A DNA stretch of 64,000 nucleotides from positions 32,156-96,155 of the forward strand of contig JAGKWN010000002.1 of assembly GCA_021151805.1 (NCBI GenBank). Reading direction: 5' to 3'. A model generated the notes under the pieces. The model ran no database searches. It was not told the DNA's origin and worked only from the letters and a program-made list of their open reading frames with translations. The stretch is from Cytophagaceae bacterium (GTDB taxonomy: Bacteria > Bacteroidota > Bacteroidia > Cytophagales > Cytophagaceae). Position numbers and translations under genes: made by a program. This document shows, one piece after another, positions 44,808 through 54,276 of this stretch. Within the stretch, counting starts at the first letter, position 1; every line of letters begins with the position of its first letter.

Positions 44808-45911
44808 ATGTGGAAGCCGATTATTTGTTTGGCATTCCTATGGATGCATGCTGTTTTAGCTTATGCGCAGGAGAAAAAAGAAAATGTTTTTCTCCATCCG
44901 GATAAGTTTTATCAAAAATATTTACCCAATCTTAGAATTAAATATAAACCTGCAGATTCAAATTATATAAAGGCTTATCCCAAAAGTTATATGATTGTTT
45001 CGCTGCATGTATTGGCTCCAAAGATATATGTAGATATGGTGCCTGTACAGGCTTCATTTGCTGCATCAAAATTCCGTACGAACACAAATACGATTACAGG
45101 TTTGTCTTTCAGTTACCGGCACATTACTGCAGGTTTTGCATTAAGCTTGCTGCCTCCTATAGGTGATCCTCCTGATCATGCCCGGTCTTATTACCGTACG
45201 GCTACGATAAAATATAAGAGTCCCATTTATATCCTTACATTCAGATTTATGAAGATCAAAGGCGTGACCGATGTAAATGCGTTTAATTCTCCGGATCCAT
45301 TGAAAGGTAGCACACCGCGTACGGATGTCAATATCAAGGAATATGAGTTTGAAGGCATTTATAATTTCAACTGGAAAAGGTATTCCTATCTTTCAACAAT
45401 TGATTATACAGAATCTCAAATAAGGAGTCATGCCGGGTTTCTGCTGAAAGTCGGTATTTATAATCAGCAGATATACAGCGATACAAATTTACTTAGCATG
45501 CAGCAGCGAACTTATTTTGAAGATCTGACCGACATGACTAAAATGATCAGTTATTACGTTAAAGTATCACCGGGTGTAGGAGGAAAGCTGGTGGTAAAAC
45601 ATTTTTATATATCACTTTCTGTTTTTTCACCAGTCGGTTTATATACCAATAGATTGTACGCATCAGATGAACAACGGATCAAAGCAGAAACTAGTTTGTT
45701 ATGGACTTTGGATGGTTCTGTAAATATTGGTTATCAATCAGACCGTTTTTATGCAGCGGCGCGGTGTGACCTCGACAGCCGTACAACCGGGCTTCATAAC
45801 ATGGATTTGACAAGTGTTTATAATTACATTGGCATTGATATCGGTTATAGATTCAAAGCCCCTCAATTCATTAAAAAATTTTACAGGAAAACCATGCCGC
45901 CAGGTATGTAG
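44808..45911 (+). CDS. DUF4421-like outer-membrane protein
   Basis: A 367-residue protein with a signal peptide (1-20, ending AYAQ). The mature sequence is rich in alternating amphipathic strands, with LSFSYRHITAGFALSLLPP and the aromatic C-terminus DIGYRFKAPQFIKKFY, consistent with a beta barrel of the DUF4421 family found in Bacteroidetes. The family function is not known. It is transcribed in the same direction as the small membrane protein before it. Confidence 0.75.
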   Translation: MWKPIICLAFLWMHAVLAYAQEKKENVFLHPDKFYQKYLPNLRIKYKPADSNYIKAYPKSYMIVSLHVLAPKIYVDMVPVQASFAASKFRTNTNTITGLSFSYRHITAGFALSLLPPIGDPPDHARSYYRTATIKYKSPIYILTFRFMKIKGVTDVNAFNSPDPLKGSTPRTDVNIKEYEFEGIYNFNWKRYSYLSTIDYTESQIRSHAGFLLKVGIYNQQIYSDTNLLSMQQRTYFEDLTDMTKMISYYVKVSPGVGGKLVVKHFYISLSVFSPVGLYTNRLYASDEQRIKAETSLLWTLDGSVNIGYQSDRFYAAARCDLDSRTTGLHNMDLTSVYNYIGIDIGYRFKAPQFIKKFYRKTMPPGM

Positions 45912-46045
45912 TGCTATTGATATTATTTTCACGGATGGCAAAGATGTAAACAATACATTGTTACGTGTAATCAGATAGCTATAGGTATGATATAAATTTG
46001 TTTATCAACGAGCAAATAAAGTTCTAACCAATAAACCGTACAGTT

Positions 46046-46597
46046 ATGGAAAATACTAATAATACGCCTACAAACGCGTACAAAACAACAAACAACAAAT
46101 TAGTTACAGGCATGTTCCGTGATCGTGAAAGCACTGAAAATGCATATAACACTGTTCAGGACAGAGGGTATGATCAAAAAGATGTACACTTGCTGATGTC
46201 GCACGATACACGTAAAAAACATTTCGCGGATGAAGATACCGAAATCGGAACGAAGGCAGCAGAAGGTCTTGGTAAAGGATCTGCTATCGGGGGAACAATC
46301 GGCGCCATTGCTGGCGTAGTTGCAGCATTGGGAACAAGTCTTGTCATTCCTGGCCTTGGTCTTGTGATTGCTGGTCCGCTTGCTGCAGGACTTGCTGGTG
46401 CAGGTGCAGGGGGACTTACAGGAGGGATTATCGGAGCATTGGTTGGCGCCGGAATTCCTGAGGAGCGCGCACGCATTTATGAAGATGGCATCAAAAAAGG
46501 AAATGTTGTGATGGGGGTTGAACCTCGTAACGACGAAGATGCAGATTATTTCGAAAAGAAGTGGAAAGAACATAATGCAGAAGAAATCTACAGATAG
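46046..46597 (+). CDS. general stress protein (YflT-like, glycine-zipper)
   Basis: A 183-residue protein. The N-terminal part (about 15-60, VTGMFRDRESTENAYNTVQDRGYDQKDVHLLMS) is a general-stress 17M/YflT-like domain; the middle (about 75-145) is a glycine-zipper helix rich in G-A (GKGSAIGGTIGAIAGVVAAL); the end (GIPEERARIYEDGIKKGNVVMGV) recalls YflT second halves. It is the first of a three-gene stress operon with a small lipoprotein and a YciF-like protein, so it is probably induced by envelope or osmotic stress. Confidence 0.88.
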   Translation: MENTNNTPTNAYKTTNNKLVTGMFRDRESTENAYNTVQDRGYDQKDVHLLMSHDTRKKHFADEDTEIGTKAAEGLGKGSAIGGTIGAIAGVVAALGTSLVIPGLGLVIAGPLAAGLAGAGAGGLTGGIIGALVGAGIPEERARIYEDGIKKGNVVMGVEPRNDEDADYFEKKWKEHNAEEIYR

Positions 46598-46644
46598 TAA
46601 TTATCTGTTTTTTCAGAATAAGTTGTACTTAAACCAATATCATT

Positions 46645-46815
46645 ATGAACAGATATATTTATTTACCAGTCATTCTTTTCATTTCACTCTTGTTTACGTC
46701 CTGTAGTGTCGTTGGAGGAATCTTTAAAGCCGGCATGGGAGTAGGTGTTTTTATCTCTGTGTTATTGGTAGGAGGTATCATTTATTTTGTTGCACGATTT
46801 AGTAATAATGAATAA
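46645..46815 (+). CDS. small lipoprotein with membrane helix
   Basis: A 56-residue protein found by reading the gap between two stress genes. It has a lipoprotein signal (MNRYIYLPVILFISLLFTSC) with Cys20 in the lipobox, then a second hydrophobic helix (GVFISVLLVGGIIYFVARF). It has its own ATG in an AT-rich leader and ends 23 bases before the YciF-like gene. It resembles small lipoproteins that accompany stress operons in Bacteroidetes. Confidence 0.8.
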   Translation: MNRYIYLPVILFISLLFTSCSVVGGIFKAGMGVGVFISVLLVGGIIYFVARFSNNE

Positions 46816-46838
46816 CTAACCTATAAACAATTACAGCT

Positions 46839-47429
46839 ATGGAAAAGAAAACAACAAGTAACGGAAACGGAACAAAAAAAGCAGCTCCGAAAACACAGTC
46901 AAGAACAGGTAACAGTTCAAACAATGGTTCTATGCAGGAATCACAGCTTCACAAATTATTTGAAGATGAATTGAAGGATATTTACTGGGCTGAAAAGGCA
47001 TTGACTAAGGCCATTCCGAAGATGATCAAGAATGCTACTTCTGAAGAACTTGTAGATGCTTTAGAAGCACATCTGGAAGAAACAGAAGAACAGGTGATTC
47101 GCCTTGAGAAAGTATTTGAAATCATTGGCAAGAATCCGGTTGCAAAAAAATGTGAAGCAATGGCTGGTCTGATTGAAGAAGCTCAGGGAATCATGGAAGA
47201 TTCTGAAGAAGGAGCCATGCGCGATGCAGGTATCATTTCTGCCGGACAAAAAGTAGAACATTATGAAATTGCTTCTTATGGAACACTATGTCAGTTTGCT
47301 GAAACGTTAGGCCTGAGCGAAGTAAAAGAAATTCTGGCGGTAACGTTGGAAGAAGAAAAGAGTGCTGATGAAAAATTATCAGAGGTAGCTGTAAGCGCTG
47401 TCAATATTGAAGCTGCTGAGCAGGAGTAA
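46839..47429 (+). CDS. YciF/DUF892 ferritin-like stress protein
   Basis: A 196-residue protein. After a low-complexity basic N-terminus (about 1-30, rich in Asn, Lys, Ser) comes the DUF892 four-helix bundle: LHKLFEDELKDIYWAEKALTK, EAHLEETEEQVIRLEKVFEIIG, DAGIISAGQKVEHYEIASYGTL and TLEEEKSADEKLSEVA. The Glu and His residues fit a di-iron site. YciE/F proteins are general stress proteins. A strong terminator follows. Confidence 0.9.
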   Translation: MEKKTTSNGNGTKKAAPKTQSRTGNSSNNGSMQESQLHKLFEDELKDIYWAEKALTKAIPKMIKNATSEELVDALEAHLEETEEQVIRLEKVFEIIGKNPVAKKCEAMAGLIEEAQGIMEDSEEGAMRDAGIISAGQKVEHYEIASYGTLCQFAETLGLSEVKEILAVTLEEEKSADEKLSEVAVSAVNIEAAEQE

Positions 47430-47454
47430 TTCCAACGACCAGATGTAAAAAATA

Positions 47455-47490
47455 AAAATCCCCTTCTCGCATTGAGAAGGGGATTTTTTT
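47455..47490. terminator. bidirectional terminator after the stress operon
   Basis: AAAATCCCCTTCTC at 47455-47468 pairs perfectly with GAGAAGGGGATTTT at 47474-47487 around a five-base loop, with A and T runs on both sides. It serves the stress operon and the convergent SDR gene. Confidence 0.92.
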
Positions 47491-47509
47491 ATTTTGAATA
47501 GTTTACTAA

Positions 47510-48304
47510 TTATCGCTGTTCTGCCGGCTGCATCTGTTTATCAACCAGCATGGCTACATTCTGGTTTGATAAGATCGAACTTACAGCAGCCAGCTGTCTT
47601 ACGCCCGGCGCATAGGCATGTTGCTCACCTTTAAGCAATGCATCATAACCGATCTGTGCTACAATTGCAGGATCTTCCGGATTGTTTTGTGCTGCTTTTG
47701 TATGTTCCATACCAGCTTTGTGAAAGAAATCAGTATCCGTAGCATTCGGAATCAATGATGTTACTTTAACATGAGAATCTTTTAACTCATAAGCAATAGC
47801 ATCGCTGAAGGAAAGGATAAATGCCTTTGTTGCAGCATACACAGCCAGCATCGGACTTGGCTGATAAGACGCTACTGATGCCAGCTGCAGAATCTTTCCA
47901 GGGCCGTCGTAAGCCATCATCTCACGCAGGTATAGTTTAGTTAAATGAATCATGGAAGAAATATTTAACTGGATAATACCCAATTCTTTTTCCAGGTTGG
48001 TTTCTGTGAAGTATCCATACTCACCGACACCCGCATCGTTGACCAACACATCGACATGAATATTTTGTTGTTGGGTAATTTCAAAAATTTCTGCCGCGGC
48101 ATTTGGTATGGAAAGATCTTTCGGGATGATGATGATCCTGCCGGCACCCATATTTTGAAGATTGGCAGCAACGTTGTTGAGATTTTGTTCGTCCCGTGAG
48201 ACAAGAACCATGTTATAATTGTCTGCCGCAAACAAGCGTGCAAGTTCTAACCCAATGCCGCTCGTGGCACCCGTGATCAGTACTGTCTGGTTGTAATTTT
48301 TCAT
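47510..48304 (-). CDS. short-chain dehydrogenase (SDR)
   Basis: A 264-residue classical SDR. The cofactor motif is ITGATSGIGLELARLF, VSRDEQ suggests NADP preference, the NAG motif reads LVNDAGVGEYG, the catalytic Ser is in LQLASVASYQ, and Tyr/Lys are in YAATKAFILSFSDA. The substrate is unknown. It is monocistronic and converges on the stress operon at the shared terminator. Confidence 0.93.
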   Translation of the reverse strand: MKNYNQTVLITGATSGIGLELARLFAADNYNMVLVSRDEQNLNNVAANLQNMGAGRIIIIPKDLSIPNAAAEIFEITQQQNIHVDVLVNDAGVGEYGYFTETNLEKELGIIQLNISSMIHLTKLYLREMMAYDGPGKILQLASVASYQPSPMLAVYAATKAFILSFSDAIAYELKDSHVKVTSLIPNATDTDFFHKAGMEHTKAAQNNPEDPAIVAQIGYDALLKGEQHAYAPGVRQLAAVSSILSNQNVAMLVDKQMQPAEQR

Positions 48305-48561
48305 GAGTAAAGTTGATTAGATGGTTGAGTTTTTAGCTGTTATATAATATAGCTGTATCCCTGCAAAATAGCCGAAAGGAGAGTAGGTCTTTTATATGAA
48401 AAAAGTTTTATGTTGCAGTTTTTCAGTTTACTGAATTTGATACAAAAAAATGAACTTCAACGAAATATTTGATTAGAATATTATTCAGGTTTTTTTATGA
48501 AAATAAGCAACGTTTGTTTGATGCTGAACGTAAAAATCAATACCAGCTTAAAAATAGTAAA

Positions 48562-48696
48562 ATGAGAACATTGATCAGAAAATACATTTATATGAATCGT
48601 TTCGTTCGTAATCTGATTCATACCTTAACAGGACCGCCTTTTACAACTGCTGCTATTATACTTACAGCAATTGTATGCATGATATACTTAACTTAA
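48562..48696 (+). CDS. 44-residue basic membrane peptide
   Basis: An open frame from ATG 48562: MRTLIRKYIYMNRFVRN followed by a hydrophobic helix (TTAAIILTAIVCMIYLT). An in-frame TTG upstream could extend it to 75 residues, but the extension has no support. It ends within the stem of a strong hairpin. Low-information sequence; function unknown. Confidence 0.45.
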   Translation: MRTLIRKYIYMNRFVRNLIHTLTGPPFTTAAIILTAIVCMIYLT

Positions 48697-48737
48697 TGAA
48701 ATCAGCCCGATATTAAATTGTATCGGACTGATTCATT
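48695..48737. terminator. bidirectional hairpin terminator
   Basis: AATGAAATCAGCCCGATA pairs with TATCGGACTGATTCATT (one G-T pair and one bulged A) across an eight-base loop between convergent ends at 48696 and 48736. Confidence 0.75.
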
Positions 48738-49365
48738 ATTCGAAAACTATTTTTATCCGTTTACGTTCAACATCCAATGCTTTAGGAGTATTAAAGTTTT
48801 TATAGAAAGAAACCAGATAAAGTGGTTTTGAAACTTCTGCTATCGTATACGTTTTATCTTCTCCCTGTTCCGATATTTTTTTAATTGTTTTGGTCAGTAC
48901 AATCCTGTTGTCTTCCATTCTTGTCTTCGGATCTGTGCGGTATGCTTTTCCATTTTCATAATACCAGAAGCAAACATATTCAGGAGAGGTTACTAACGTT
49001 TTATCTTCATTCTCTTTTGCTTCCACCATAGTTTTAGCACCAATGGCCTCCCAGTCTTTAAAATGTTTTTTTATTGGGGTATCGTAATAAAGTTTTTCGT
49101 ATGGAGCGCTCACAAATGTTCCTTCAAAACCCAGGGCTAAATGCAATTCAAATTTAAAGGGCTTCTTTTTTAATTTAAGAATCGTATCACTATAAGTCAT
49201 TTCATACTTTATAGAGTCCTGGATAATGAAGAGACGATACTTGCCTGTATTTTCATTTGATTTATTTGTAAATGAAAAAAGTATACCAAGTAGCGTTGCA
49301 CTAATAAAAGTCACCAGAGGGTATATGATTTTGCTTTTTAAAACCATTGTTATTTCGTTCGTCAT
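48736..49365 (-). CDS. membrane-anchored protein of unknown function
   Basis: A 209-residue protein with one N-terminal hydrophobic helix (about residues 11-32, IIYPLVTFISATLLGILFSF), so it is probably anchored with the rest in the periplasm. The remainder is beta-rich (YRLFIIQDSIKYEMTYS, FELHLALGFEGTFVSAP) and charged. The stop overlaps the hairpin terminator. I do not recognise a family. Confidence 0.7.
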   Translation of the reverse strand: MTNEITMVLKSKIIYPLVTFISATLLGILFSFTNKSNENTGKYRLFIIQDSIKYEMTYSDTILKLKKKPFKFELHLALGFEGTFVSAPYEKLYYDTPIKKHFKDWEAIGAKTMVEAKENEDKTLVTSPEYVCFWYYENGKAYRTDPKTRMEDNRIVLTKTIKKISEQGEDKTYTIAEVSKPLYLVSFYKNFNTPKALDVERKRIKIVFE

Positions 49366-49407
49366 GACGAATTGTTATTTAGAATTTGTTATTTGGAATT
49401 TACTATG

Positions 49408-50328
49408 TTATGGCAGTTGTGGTGAGTAGCAAAGCCCCTGGTTGGTTGCAATCCAGATGGTACCTTTCGAATCGGTTGTGATCATTTTAATCGTATTGGC
49501 GCATAAGCCTGTAGCTGCAGTTACCGTATAAGCTTTGTGGCCATCAAAAATGCCTATGCCACTGCCCTGATAACCCAGGTATAATTTCCCATCATGACCA
49601 TTGGTAATAAATTCAATGAAATCATTTTCCAATCCATGTTTAGTAGAGAAGCTCTTCCATGTTTTTCCGTCATAAGCGGAGAGGCCCTCTTGTGAACTCA
49701 GCCAAAGCATGTTCTTTTTGTCTTTAAAAACAGTAAGTGTCTGGGATTCATAAGGTGCTTTCAGTACTTCCCATTTGTTATTTTTGAAAATGGATACGCC
49801 GCCTTTGATGGGCGTATAGATTATCCCTGTTGCATCGCAATATACTGACATGCCAACATTTGGATCTTTTTCGCTCGACCAGTTTGTCCAGGTCTTACCA
49901 TCAAATCGGGAAACACCTGAGTAGGTCCCCGCCCATATATTGCCGTTCAGGTCGATAACAAGCGCGTTTATGTAATCGGTAGCAAGGCCTTCTGCCATGG
50001 TATAATGTGTCCATACACTGTCTTTATAACGTGCAATACCATGATCGTTGGAGGAGACCCAGATAGCGCTGGTTTTGTCTTCGGCAATTGCGGTAATGTT
50101 CCTGAAATCAAAAGATGGTTGTGGAGATTGCCAGTCCCAGCCATCTTTGGTAACACGCATGACCCATTTCTCGCTGCCGGTCCACAATTCACCCTTAGTA
50201 GTTTCGTACACGACACGGAATGCATCGGCGCCAGGTACACCAACAGATTCCATGGTTGTAAAGACTTGTGTCAGGCCAGCAAATTGTACGGCGAAAAAAA
50301 CAATAAGTGTAAAAAAGATTCTTTTCAT
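49408..50328 (-). CDS. secreted two-component-propeller-repeat protein
   Basis: A 306-residue protein; the ATG at 50328 gives a signal peptide (MKRIFFTLIVFFAVQFAGLTQ). The mature part consists of seven-bladed-propeller-type Reg_prop repeats, each with a W(V/I/L)(S/G)(S/T) core and a G(V/I)(S/A)(R/Y)(F/Y)-D-G motif: WVSSNDHGIARYKDSVW, WAGTYSGVSRFDGKTW, WLSSQEGLSAYDGKTW, WIATNQGLCYS. It lacks the kinase or DNA-binding domain found in hybrid two-component systems, so it is a free-standing periplasmic or surface sensor or adhesin-like propeller. Confidence 0.88.
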   Translation of the reverse strand: MKRIFFTLIVFFAVQFAGLTQVFTTMESVGVPGADAFRVVYETTKGELWTGSEKWVMRVTKDGWDWQSPQPSFDFRNITAIAEDKTSAIWVSSNDHGIARYKDSVWTHYTMAEGLATDYINALVIDLNGNIWAGTYSGVSRFDGKTWTNWSSEKDPNVGMSVYCDATGIIYTPIKGGVSIFKNNKWEVLKAPYESQTLTVFKDKKNMLWLSSQEGLSAYDGKTWKSFSTKHGLENDFIEFITNGHDGKLYLGYQGSGIGIFDGHKAYTVTAATGLCANTIKMITTDSKGTIWIATNQGLCYSPQLP

Positions 50329-51337
50329 GATCGATAAAATTTTAATAATGTATGATAGGGATATGTATGGCATGTAAAGATCATAAAAACCAGTCGGTTT
50401 ACAAAAAACGCTGCAGATCATTAATAACAGGCTGTGCCGGCGCCTAACAGTTCTTGTCTTGTTCTGTGGCATTATATTCAGGATTGCGGCATTCATAAAA
50501 GCATACAACAATGAAATGGAAAAGCTGCAATATTATTTCAGAATGTTATAATTAATTGTGTTGTATGTGATGCTAGATTTGTATCACAAAATCAGAGCAG
50601 CAGGTTCTGATCAAACATTGAAATAAGATATAGTATACAAGTAAAGGAAGATCACAAAACATTCATACTATGTGTTCGTCACGCTCATTAGTTTATGTAT
50701 CGTGCAAGGGCCGGGCTTGAGACACCCCATACGGATTTTGCCGCTTAGTATAACATTACTACAGTATTGTTCTCCTTTCTTGTATACGAACAAATGATAG
50801 CGCGTACAAGATACGCCAAAGCAGTCTTTTATTGCAGTACATTCAGACCTGGTGTTTCCGGCATGCGGGAATGGGTAAACTGAATAAAAGATCAGATGAA
50901 GAGCTTTCAACCGCTTCCGTTCTTAACGGAATAGCAGCCGGATTATAGATCCGGCTGCAGCTCTGAGTCTTTTAAACGCATTTTTCAACTAGCTAAGTCC
51001 GTTGGAGTAATTCTCTGGCGGACTTTTTTTGTTTATTTTCTATTTAGTCGATAGACTCTTTTATATTATTAAAACATTCTTGACTAACTCCACGCCGTTG
51101 TTGGTGTTCCTGCCAGCATAGATCTTTAATGATGCGTAAACATGCATGTCGGCCCTAACAGTTCCATTGCATTATTACCATATCTCCCAGTCATTCAGCA
51201 TTTGTATAGCCCACGGTTTAAACCGTGGGCTATACAAATGCTCACTAACGATTGTCAACGGGATATTTATACTGCACCACTTCCGGATTGGCATTCACTA
51301 TTGCGAACGAAAGCCAGAAAAACAGGATTTTATAATC
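50329..51337. other. 1-kb gap with hairpins, no recognised gene
   Basis: Long gap with several structured elements: a 7-bp inverted repeat TTCCGTT/AACGGAA (50915-50931), a 10-bp perfect inverted repeat GCAGCCGGAT/ATCCGGCTGC (50934-50958), and a terminator-like hairpin AGTCCG/CGGACT (50996-51024) followed by seven T. No open frame here has family-like sequence; an 80-codon minus-strand frame at 50668-50910 has no recognisable features. Confidence 0.55.
51197..51242. repeat. 46-bp perfect palindrome (REP-like)
   Basis: The 23 bases at 51197-51219 (AGCATTTGTATAGCCCACGG with TTT) are followed directly by their exact reverse complement, centred on TTTAAA. A perfect palindrome of this length with a GC-rich core and no spacer is not a terminator. 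It fits repetitive extragenic palindromes mobilised by RAYT (IS200-like) transposases, but no transposase lies nearby. Confidence 0.85.
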
Positions 51338-52129
51338 CTATCTGTGCATAGTATCATTGAAATCGTTTTTATACCCTGCAGTGCTCAGCATTTGTTTCTT
51401 TCGTTTTTCCGCCTTACGCTCTATACCTGCAGGATGATAAGCTGCATACATCATTTCCTGCAAAGCCTGTTCTTCTTTTTTCATAGCTATGAATGCCTGG
51501 TATTGATTGTTGTATTGCTGGTCGAAATACAGATCATCTTTGTTGCCGATCTTCACAATGTTTGAAGCATAGGAACGGAGCAGGAACTGTTCATTGAAGT
51601 TAATAGCGGACTGTCCCAGTTTTGTTACTGCAGAGAATGCACGCGCATCCTTTCTGAAAATGCGTGTACACTCTTCAAAAGGAAAGACTGCAATTGGTTC
51701 CATGATTCCTTTCGTACTTATCTCTGCCGGAATAAAGAGTGTAAGGGATACCGGAATGAAACGGAACTCGGACATTTGTTTGTCGAAAATAAATTGTTCA
51801 GTTAGTTCAACAATGTATAAGTCTTGTGGAGTATAAAAGGAGAAATTACAACTATCTTCTGCAGTACCAATCAGTAATTTCTCCTGCACCTGCTCATAAC
51901 TTACTGTTTGGGTAGGATCGGTATAGTTGTAAGCTTTGGCGCCCTGCTGCAAGGCGTCCAGCAGGATGGAAGGCAGCTCAGCACGATTTCCGAAGATAAT
52001 TCTGTTATGCTCGTGGTGCAGATTAATTTCCCGCACAATGTAACGACTGTAAGCAATATCCTGCCCGCGCTGCGCGAACGTATATTCCTGCACCAGGCAG
52101 GCAAAGGATAAGAATAGCATCTTTTTCAT
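51338..52129 (-). CDS. GldN-like gliding/T9SS protein
   Basis: A 263-residue secreted protein (signal peptide 1-19, ending FAQ). Its sequence follows GldN/PorN proteins: a YIVREINLHHEHNRIIFGN block where GldN has a VWREID...N.PLY motif, then LTEQFIFDKQMSEFRFIPVSL matching the W-F-F-D-K-Q region and LFIPAEISTKG. GldN is a periplasmic ring component of the type IX secretion system and gliding machinery. This may be one of several GldN paralogues rather than the core copy. The gene stands alone; no gldKLM neighbours are seen. Confidence 0.6.
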   Translation of the reverse strand: MKKMLFLSFACLVQEYTFAQRGQDIAYSRYIVREINLHHEHNRIIFGNRAELPSILLDALQQGAKAYNYTDPTQTVSYEQVQEKLLIGTAEDSCNFSFYTPQDLYIVELTEQFIFDKQMSEFRFIPVSLTLFIPAEISTKGIMEPIAVFPFEECTRIFRKDARAFSAVTKLGQSAINFNEQFLLRSYASNIVKIGNKDDLYFDQQYNNQYQAFIAMKKEEQALQEMMYAAYHPAGIERKAEKRKKQMLSTAGYKNDFNDTMHR

Positions 52130-52533
52130 ACGATCCAGGTTTGACGGATAACGTATGGCCAGGGTGGATTAGTGTGTGAGAGAGTAGACAGCGGTCACAG
52201 TGGTCAGTTCTTCCGCTGTAGCTTGGTACGTTTACTAATGTTGATTTCGAGATAATGCTGTGAAGGTAAATGCACAAACTGCGAACGACTGTATGAAATA
52301 TATAGTAGTTGACAGTTCAGGGTTTATAGCATTCTCATAGTATAAACCTGCTGTGGCATAAACCTGCCGAAGTAACGGATATTTATTATGCCGCCCTTTC
52401 CAGAGGAAGTTTAGCACGTTTTCTCTCAAGTAATAATTTATGTTACCTTTGTATCACGGATTTACAAATGTGCTTACAAAGGAACCACATTGTATTTTTT
52501 TGTGTTACAAACGTTCTATCTATTACAGTATAC
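52130..52533. other. gap upstream of the ABC exporter
   Basis: About 400 bases of promoter-like noncoding DNA shared by the divergent GldN-like and ABC exporter genes. Open frames here are short and without family features. I see no RNA gene or strong hairpin. Confidence 0.5.
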
Positions 52534-54276
52534 ATGAAATTATTACTTAATTATTTAAAGAATTATAAAGGCCTTATCGCAATTGCTTTGCTGTTGGCTT
52601 CAACAAGTCAGGTTTTTTCTTTGCTAGATCCTCATATCACCGGTAAAATTGTTGATAATTTTATAGAGAAGAAGGATATCCTTTCACGGGAAGAGTTTAT
52701 TAAAGGTGTTTTGTTCCTGGTTGGATTGGCCATCGGTGCTGCTATGGTTTCCCGTATTGCTAAAAATCTTCAGGATTATTTCACCAGTATTGTTGTTCAA
52801 AAGTTAGGAGCCAAGATGTATGCCGATGGGTTAAAACATTCGTTGGAACTCCCTTATCAAACGTTTGAAGATCAACGCAGCGGAGAAACTTTAGGGATTC
52901 TTCAAAAAGTGCGTACAGATTCGGAGAAGTTCATTATCTCTTTTATCAGCGTATTATTCTCAAGTATCGTTGGGTTGATTTTTGTGGTCGTTTATTCTTT
53001 ATCCGTAAGTTATAAAGTCACACTCGTGTACTTTGCGGCTGTGCCCATTATAGCGTTCACAAGCTGGCTGCTAAGCCGTAAAATAAAAGTTGTTCAAAAA
53101 AGTATTGTAAAGGAAACGACGGCGCTGGCAGGTTCTACGACGGAATCATTGCGCAACATTGAATTGGTGAAAAGTCTCGGACTTGCGAATCAGGAGATTG
53201 AGCGCCTGAACAATACGACATTTAAAATTCTAGACCTGGAACTCAAAAAGGTTAAGTATGTGCGAAGCATGAGTTTTCTGCAAGGTACAACGGTGAATTT
53301 TATACGCAGTGTCATGGTTGTAATTTTGCTGCTGTTGATTTTTGATAATGAATTGTCACCGGGTATGTATTTTACATTCTTATTTTATTCTTTCTTTTTA
53401 TTCGGTCCGTTGCAGGAGTTGGGAAATGTGATCATTACATACAGAGAAGCAGAAGTGTCTCTTTTAAACTTTGAGCGGATATTGAATCTGCCAAAAGAAG
53501 TGAAGCCACAACATCCGCAAACAATCGGACAGATAAAAAGCTTACGTTTTGATAACGTTAGTTTCAAACATCAGTCCGCCCATAGCAATGCATTGAATGG
53601 TATATCCTTTTCAACGAATAACGGACAAACCATTGCTTTTGTCGGTCCATCCGGATCCGGTAAAACAACCCTGGTAAAATTGCTGGTAGGTTTGTATCCG
53701 CCTAAAGATGGTAGTATTCTGTACAACGATGTATTAAGCAGAAGCATTGATTTAGATGAACTTCGGGAAAAGATCGGATTTGTAACGCAGGATACACAGC
53801 TGTTCTCCGGAACCATCCGTGAGAATTTGTTATTCGTGCGGCCAACAGCTTCGGATGAAGAATGTTTGACTGTATTACATAAAGCAGCCTGTACGTCGCT
53901 GCTGGCGCGCGCAGATAAGGGGCTGGATACAGTGATCGGTGAAGGCGGTGTAAAAGTTTCAGGAGGGGAGAAACAACGCTTATCCATTGCGCGTGCATTG
54001 CTGCGTCAGCCGGATATTCTGGTGTTTGATGAAGCAACCTCTTCATTGGATTCTATTACAGAAGAAGAAATCACCCAAACGATACGCGAAGTTTCTAAGG
54101 TGAAAGATCACATTACGATTTTGATTGCGCACCGCTTGTCTACGATCATGCATGCCGACAGGATTTTTGTTCTCGAAAAAGGAAATATTATTGAATCTGG
54201 CAAACACGAAGATCTGCTGCTTGAAAAAGGCTTATACTACGCCATGTGGCGTCAGCAGATCGGTGAAAAGGTGTAG
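52534..54276 (+). CDS. ABC exporter half-transporter (TMD-NBD)
   Basis: A 580-residue type I ABC exporter. The start is the ATG at 52534 (MKLLLNYLKNYKGLIAI); an upstream in-frame ATG at 52468 would add 22 residues. Six TM helices (about 15-310) are followed by the nucleotide-binding domain: Walker A GPSGSGKTT (about 371), Q-loop VTQDTQL, signature VSGGEKQRLSIARALL, Walker B ILVFDEATSSLD (about 496-507) and H-loop IAHRLST. It should work as a homodimer exporting lipids or drugs. A terminator-like hairpin follows at 54427. Confidence 0.93.
   Translation: MKLLLNYLKNYKGLIAIALLLASTSQVFSLLDPHITGKIVDNFIEKKDILSREEFIKGVLFLVGLAIGAAMVSRIAKNLQDYFTSIVVQKLGAKMYADGLKHSLELPYQTFEDQRSGETLGILQKVRTDSEKFIISFISVLFSSIVGLIFVVVYSLSVSYKVTLVYFAAVPIIAFTSWLLSRKIKVVQKSIVKETTALAGSTTESLRNIELVKSLGLANQEIERLNNTTFKILDLELKKVKYVRSMSFLQGTTVNFIRSVMVVILLLLIFDNELSPGMYFTFLFYSFFLFGPLQELGNVIITYREAEVSLLNFERILNLPKEVKPQHPQTIGQIKSLRFDNVSFKHQSAHSNALNGISFSTNNGQTIAFVGPSGSGKTTLVKLLVGLYPPKDGSILYNDVLSRSIDLDELREKIGFVTQDTQLFSGTIRENLLFVRPTASDEECLTVLHKAACTSLLARADKGLDTVIGEGGVKVSGGEKQRLSIARALLRQPDILVFDEATSSLDSITEEEITQTIREVSKVKDHITILIAHRLSTIMHADRIFVLEKGNIIESGKHEDLLLEKGLYYAMWRQQIGEKV

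Noticed and set aside
46100..46573. Long open frames antisense to the general stress gene
   Set aside because: They are shadows of the glycine-rich coding sequence with no own features.
48469..48561. Upstream TTG extension of the 44-residue peptide
   Set aside because: No support for translation from the TTG; the ATG at 48562 is sufficient.
50668..50910. 80-codon minus-strand open frame
   Set aside because: No recognisable motifs, unusual Cys-rich composition and no clear start context; treated as noncoding.
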